From Orthonyx spaldingii (taxonomy: Eukaryota; Chordata; Aves; Passeriformes; Orthonychidae): a stretch of DNA of 64,000 nucleotides. Within the stretch, counting starts at the first letter, position 1. Each line of letters begins with the position of its first letter. This document shows, piece after piece, positions 62,524 through 64,000 of this stretch. A program made the position numbers and the translations under genes. The stretch lies in contig VZTJ01000523.1 in NCBI GenBank assembly GCA_013397795.1, positions 1,052,303 to 1,116,302 of the forward strand, written 5' to 3'. Under the pieces are notes generated by a model that did no database searches, was not told the origin of the DNA, and was given only the letters and a program-made list of their open reading frames with translations.

Positions 62524-63064
62524 CATAGAATCAGGGAATCGTTGAGGTTGGGAAAGAGCTGTAAGATCATGTGGAGTCCAGCTGCTCCCCCAGCACTGCC
62601 AGGGCCACCACTGACCATGTCCCCAAGGGCCACATCCATGTGGCTTTTGAATCCCTCCAGGAGTGGGGACTCCACCACTGCCCTGGGCAGCTGTGCCAGG
62701 GCTGGACAGCCCTTTCAGGGAAGGAATTTTTCCTTTATCCAACCTGAGCCTCCCCTGGCCCAGCCTGAGGCCGTTCCCTCTCCTCCTGTCCCTGTTCCCT
62801 GGGAGCAGAGCCCGACCCCCCCGGCTGCCCCTCCTGTCAGGGAGTTGTGCAGAGCCAGAAGGGCCCCCTGAGCCTCCTTTTCTCCAGGCTGAGCCCCTTT
62901 CCCAGCTCCCTCAGCCTCTCCTGGTGCTCCAGCCCTTTTCCAGCTCCGTTCCCTGCCCTGGACTCGCTCCAGCCCCTCAATGTCCCTCCTGTCCTGAGGG
63001 GCCCAGAACTGCCCCCAGCACTGGAGGTGCCCCAGCAGTGCCAGCACAGGGGATGGGCCCTGCC
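62524..63064 (-). mobile_element. CR1 LINE, 5'-truncated, 3' region
   Basis: On the minus strand the sequence ends with the avian CR1 3' tail (CAACCTCAACGATTCC then TGATTCTATG at about 62524). Upstream are the CR1 3' blocks: CTGGAGCGAGTCCAGGGCAG near 62970, the GGCTCAGCCTGGAGAAAAGG block near 62890, and the TGGCACAGCTGCCCAGGGCA block near 62690. It is GC-rich, like songbird CR1 copies. The 5' part is missing and the truncated edge runs directly into a 21-bp minisatellite. It contains no intact reverse transcriptase. It sits in a DACH2 intron in the sense orientation. Confidence 0.9.
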
Positions 63065-63423
63065 CTGATCCCACTGACACCATTCCTGATCCCACTGACA
63101 CCATTCCTGATCCCACTGACACCACTCCTGATCCCACTGACACCATTCCTGGTCCCACTGACACCATTCCTGGTCGCACTGACATGACTCCTGATCCCAC
63201 TGGATTCCTGATCCCACTGACACCATTCCTGATCCCACTGACACCACTCCTGATCCCACTGACACCACTCCTGATCCCACTGACACAACTCCTGATCCCA
63301 CTGACACCACTCCTGATCCCAGTGACACCATTCCTGATCCCATTGACACCACTCCTGATCCCACTGACACCACTCCTGATCCCACTGGATTCCTGATCCC
63401 ACTGACACCACTCCTGATCCCAG
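63065..63423. repeat. 21-bp minisatellite, about 17.5 copies
   Basis: The unit begins CTGATCCCACTGACACC and ends ATTC or ACTC, 21 bp. I count 15 full-length units, two 17-bp variants that end ...CACTGGATTC (units 7 and 16) and a final 10-bp partial unit. Because 21 is a multiple of three, all frames stay open, which produces spurious long open frames on both strands. It abuts the 5'-truncated edge of the CR1 copy. Confidence 0.97.
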
Positions 63424-64000
63424 CCAGCTGCCCCTGGCCCTTCTCCAGACCTGCTCAGGCAATGACAAGGGTGTGTCCCCCCAAAGGATCTCATGGAGCT
63501 GCCACTTGGGGTTTCAATGTGAGGAGGCAGCAAAAAGCAGAGAAATGACGATTTCGCTAGAAAAGGCTGAAATTACAGTTTACAAATTGCCTTTATCTCT
63601 GCACTCTTTATCAAGAGGTGCATAATTATACAGCTTTGACATTTTCATCAGTGTACTCTCATTAATAACACAGAAAATTATATCTATTTATAACTTCAAC
63701 ATATTTACAATATACTCTGATGTTCACATGGCACTGGCAGTAAAAATACCTGAAAACATTTTATTAATTCAAGCCTTAAAAACAAGGACCTGAGTTAGAT
63801 GAGATACTTGGTTTGCAATAATAATAAAAAATGAAATTAAAAAGTGCAGCAATTCACTGGCTCAACGTCAGAACTAAAGTGTTTCACTGCAGGTAACTTC
63901 AGTCTGAAGTTCAGTATTAAGAAAATATACAGATTAAGAAAAATAAACACAACTGATGTCAGCTGGTTAAATTCTGTTCATGAAGGAGAAGCCTAAGTAC

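Larger units (their letters stand above)
57731..64000 (-). other. DACH2: DACH2 upstream intron (3' part)
   Basis: This is sequence upstream of the first DACH2 exon in the window. I looked on the minus strand for an exon ending in phase 1 (as needed to join 57730) and found none, so the intron probably extends past 64000. It is mostly AT-rich single-copy-looking DNA up to 62523, then the CR1 copy and the minisatellite, then AT-rich DNA again from 63535. Confidence 0.75.

Noticed and set aside
62715..63533. Minus-strand 272-codon open frame with a repeating G-V-S-G-I-R motif, and its overlapping frames
   Set aside because: It is produced by the 21-bp minisatellite, whose period keeps frames open, joined to CR1 sequence. 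It is not a gene.

Overview
The window looks like nuclear DNA of a bird, probably a songbird. Interspersed repeats are sparse. The only ones I recognise are 5'-truncated CR1 LINE tails, all in minus orientation, with the 3' end typical of avian CR1. The GC-rich CR1 copy at 62524-63064 is of a kind I associate with passerines. There are no bacterial operons, tRNAs or rRNAs. Most of the open reading frames are chance frames in non-coding DNA.

One gene can be named with confidence: the 3' end of DACH2 (dachshund homolog 2, a SKI/SNO/DAC-family transcriptional cofactor) on the minus strand. Five exons are present, in transcript order 57585-57730, 56901-57048, 55420-55563, 52312-52377 and 44283-44320. 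All have consensus splice sites and compatible phases. Together they encode 179 residues covering the C-terminal Dachshund coiled-coil domain (DACHbox-C/DD2) and the C-terminus. A 3' UTR of about 1 kb follows, to a poly(A) signal at 43326-43331. Earlier exons (the DNA-binding DACHbox-N and the linker) are not in the window; they should lie beyond 64000.

Layout: 1-43300 is gene-poor sequence downstream of DACH2. It holds three CR1 fragments, several small tandem duplications, a perfect 60-bp tandem duplication (2948-3069) and a 46-bp segment present twice 963 bp apart (10220 and 11183). It also has a CpG-dense patch (17130-17391) and one exon-like open frame (27309-27581, minus). 43300-57730 is the DACH2 3' half; its introns contain an A-rich run, AT-rich homeodomain/POU-motif-rich stretches that may be enhancers, and a few good splice-site pairs on the opposite strand. 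57731-64000 is upstream DACH2 intron with the longest CR1 copy and a 21-bp minisatellite at that copy's truncated 5' edge.

In human, DACH2 lies at Xq21 with KLHL4 as its downstream neighbour. The orthologous avian segment is chicken chromosome 4p, which is passerine 4A (recalled knowledge, not visible here). No KLHL4 kelch or BTB exon was seen, so the left 43 kb is probably intergenic. I found no clearly new gene system. The most useful leads are a 24-nt in-frame tandem splice donor in DACH2, the DACH1-like last exon, the exon-like frame at 27309-27581, and possible antisense exons.
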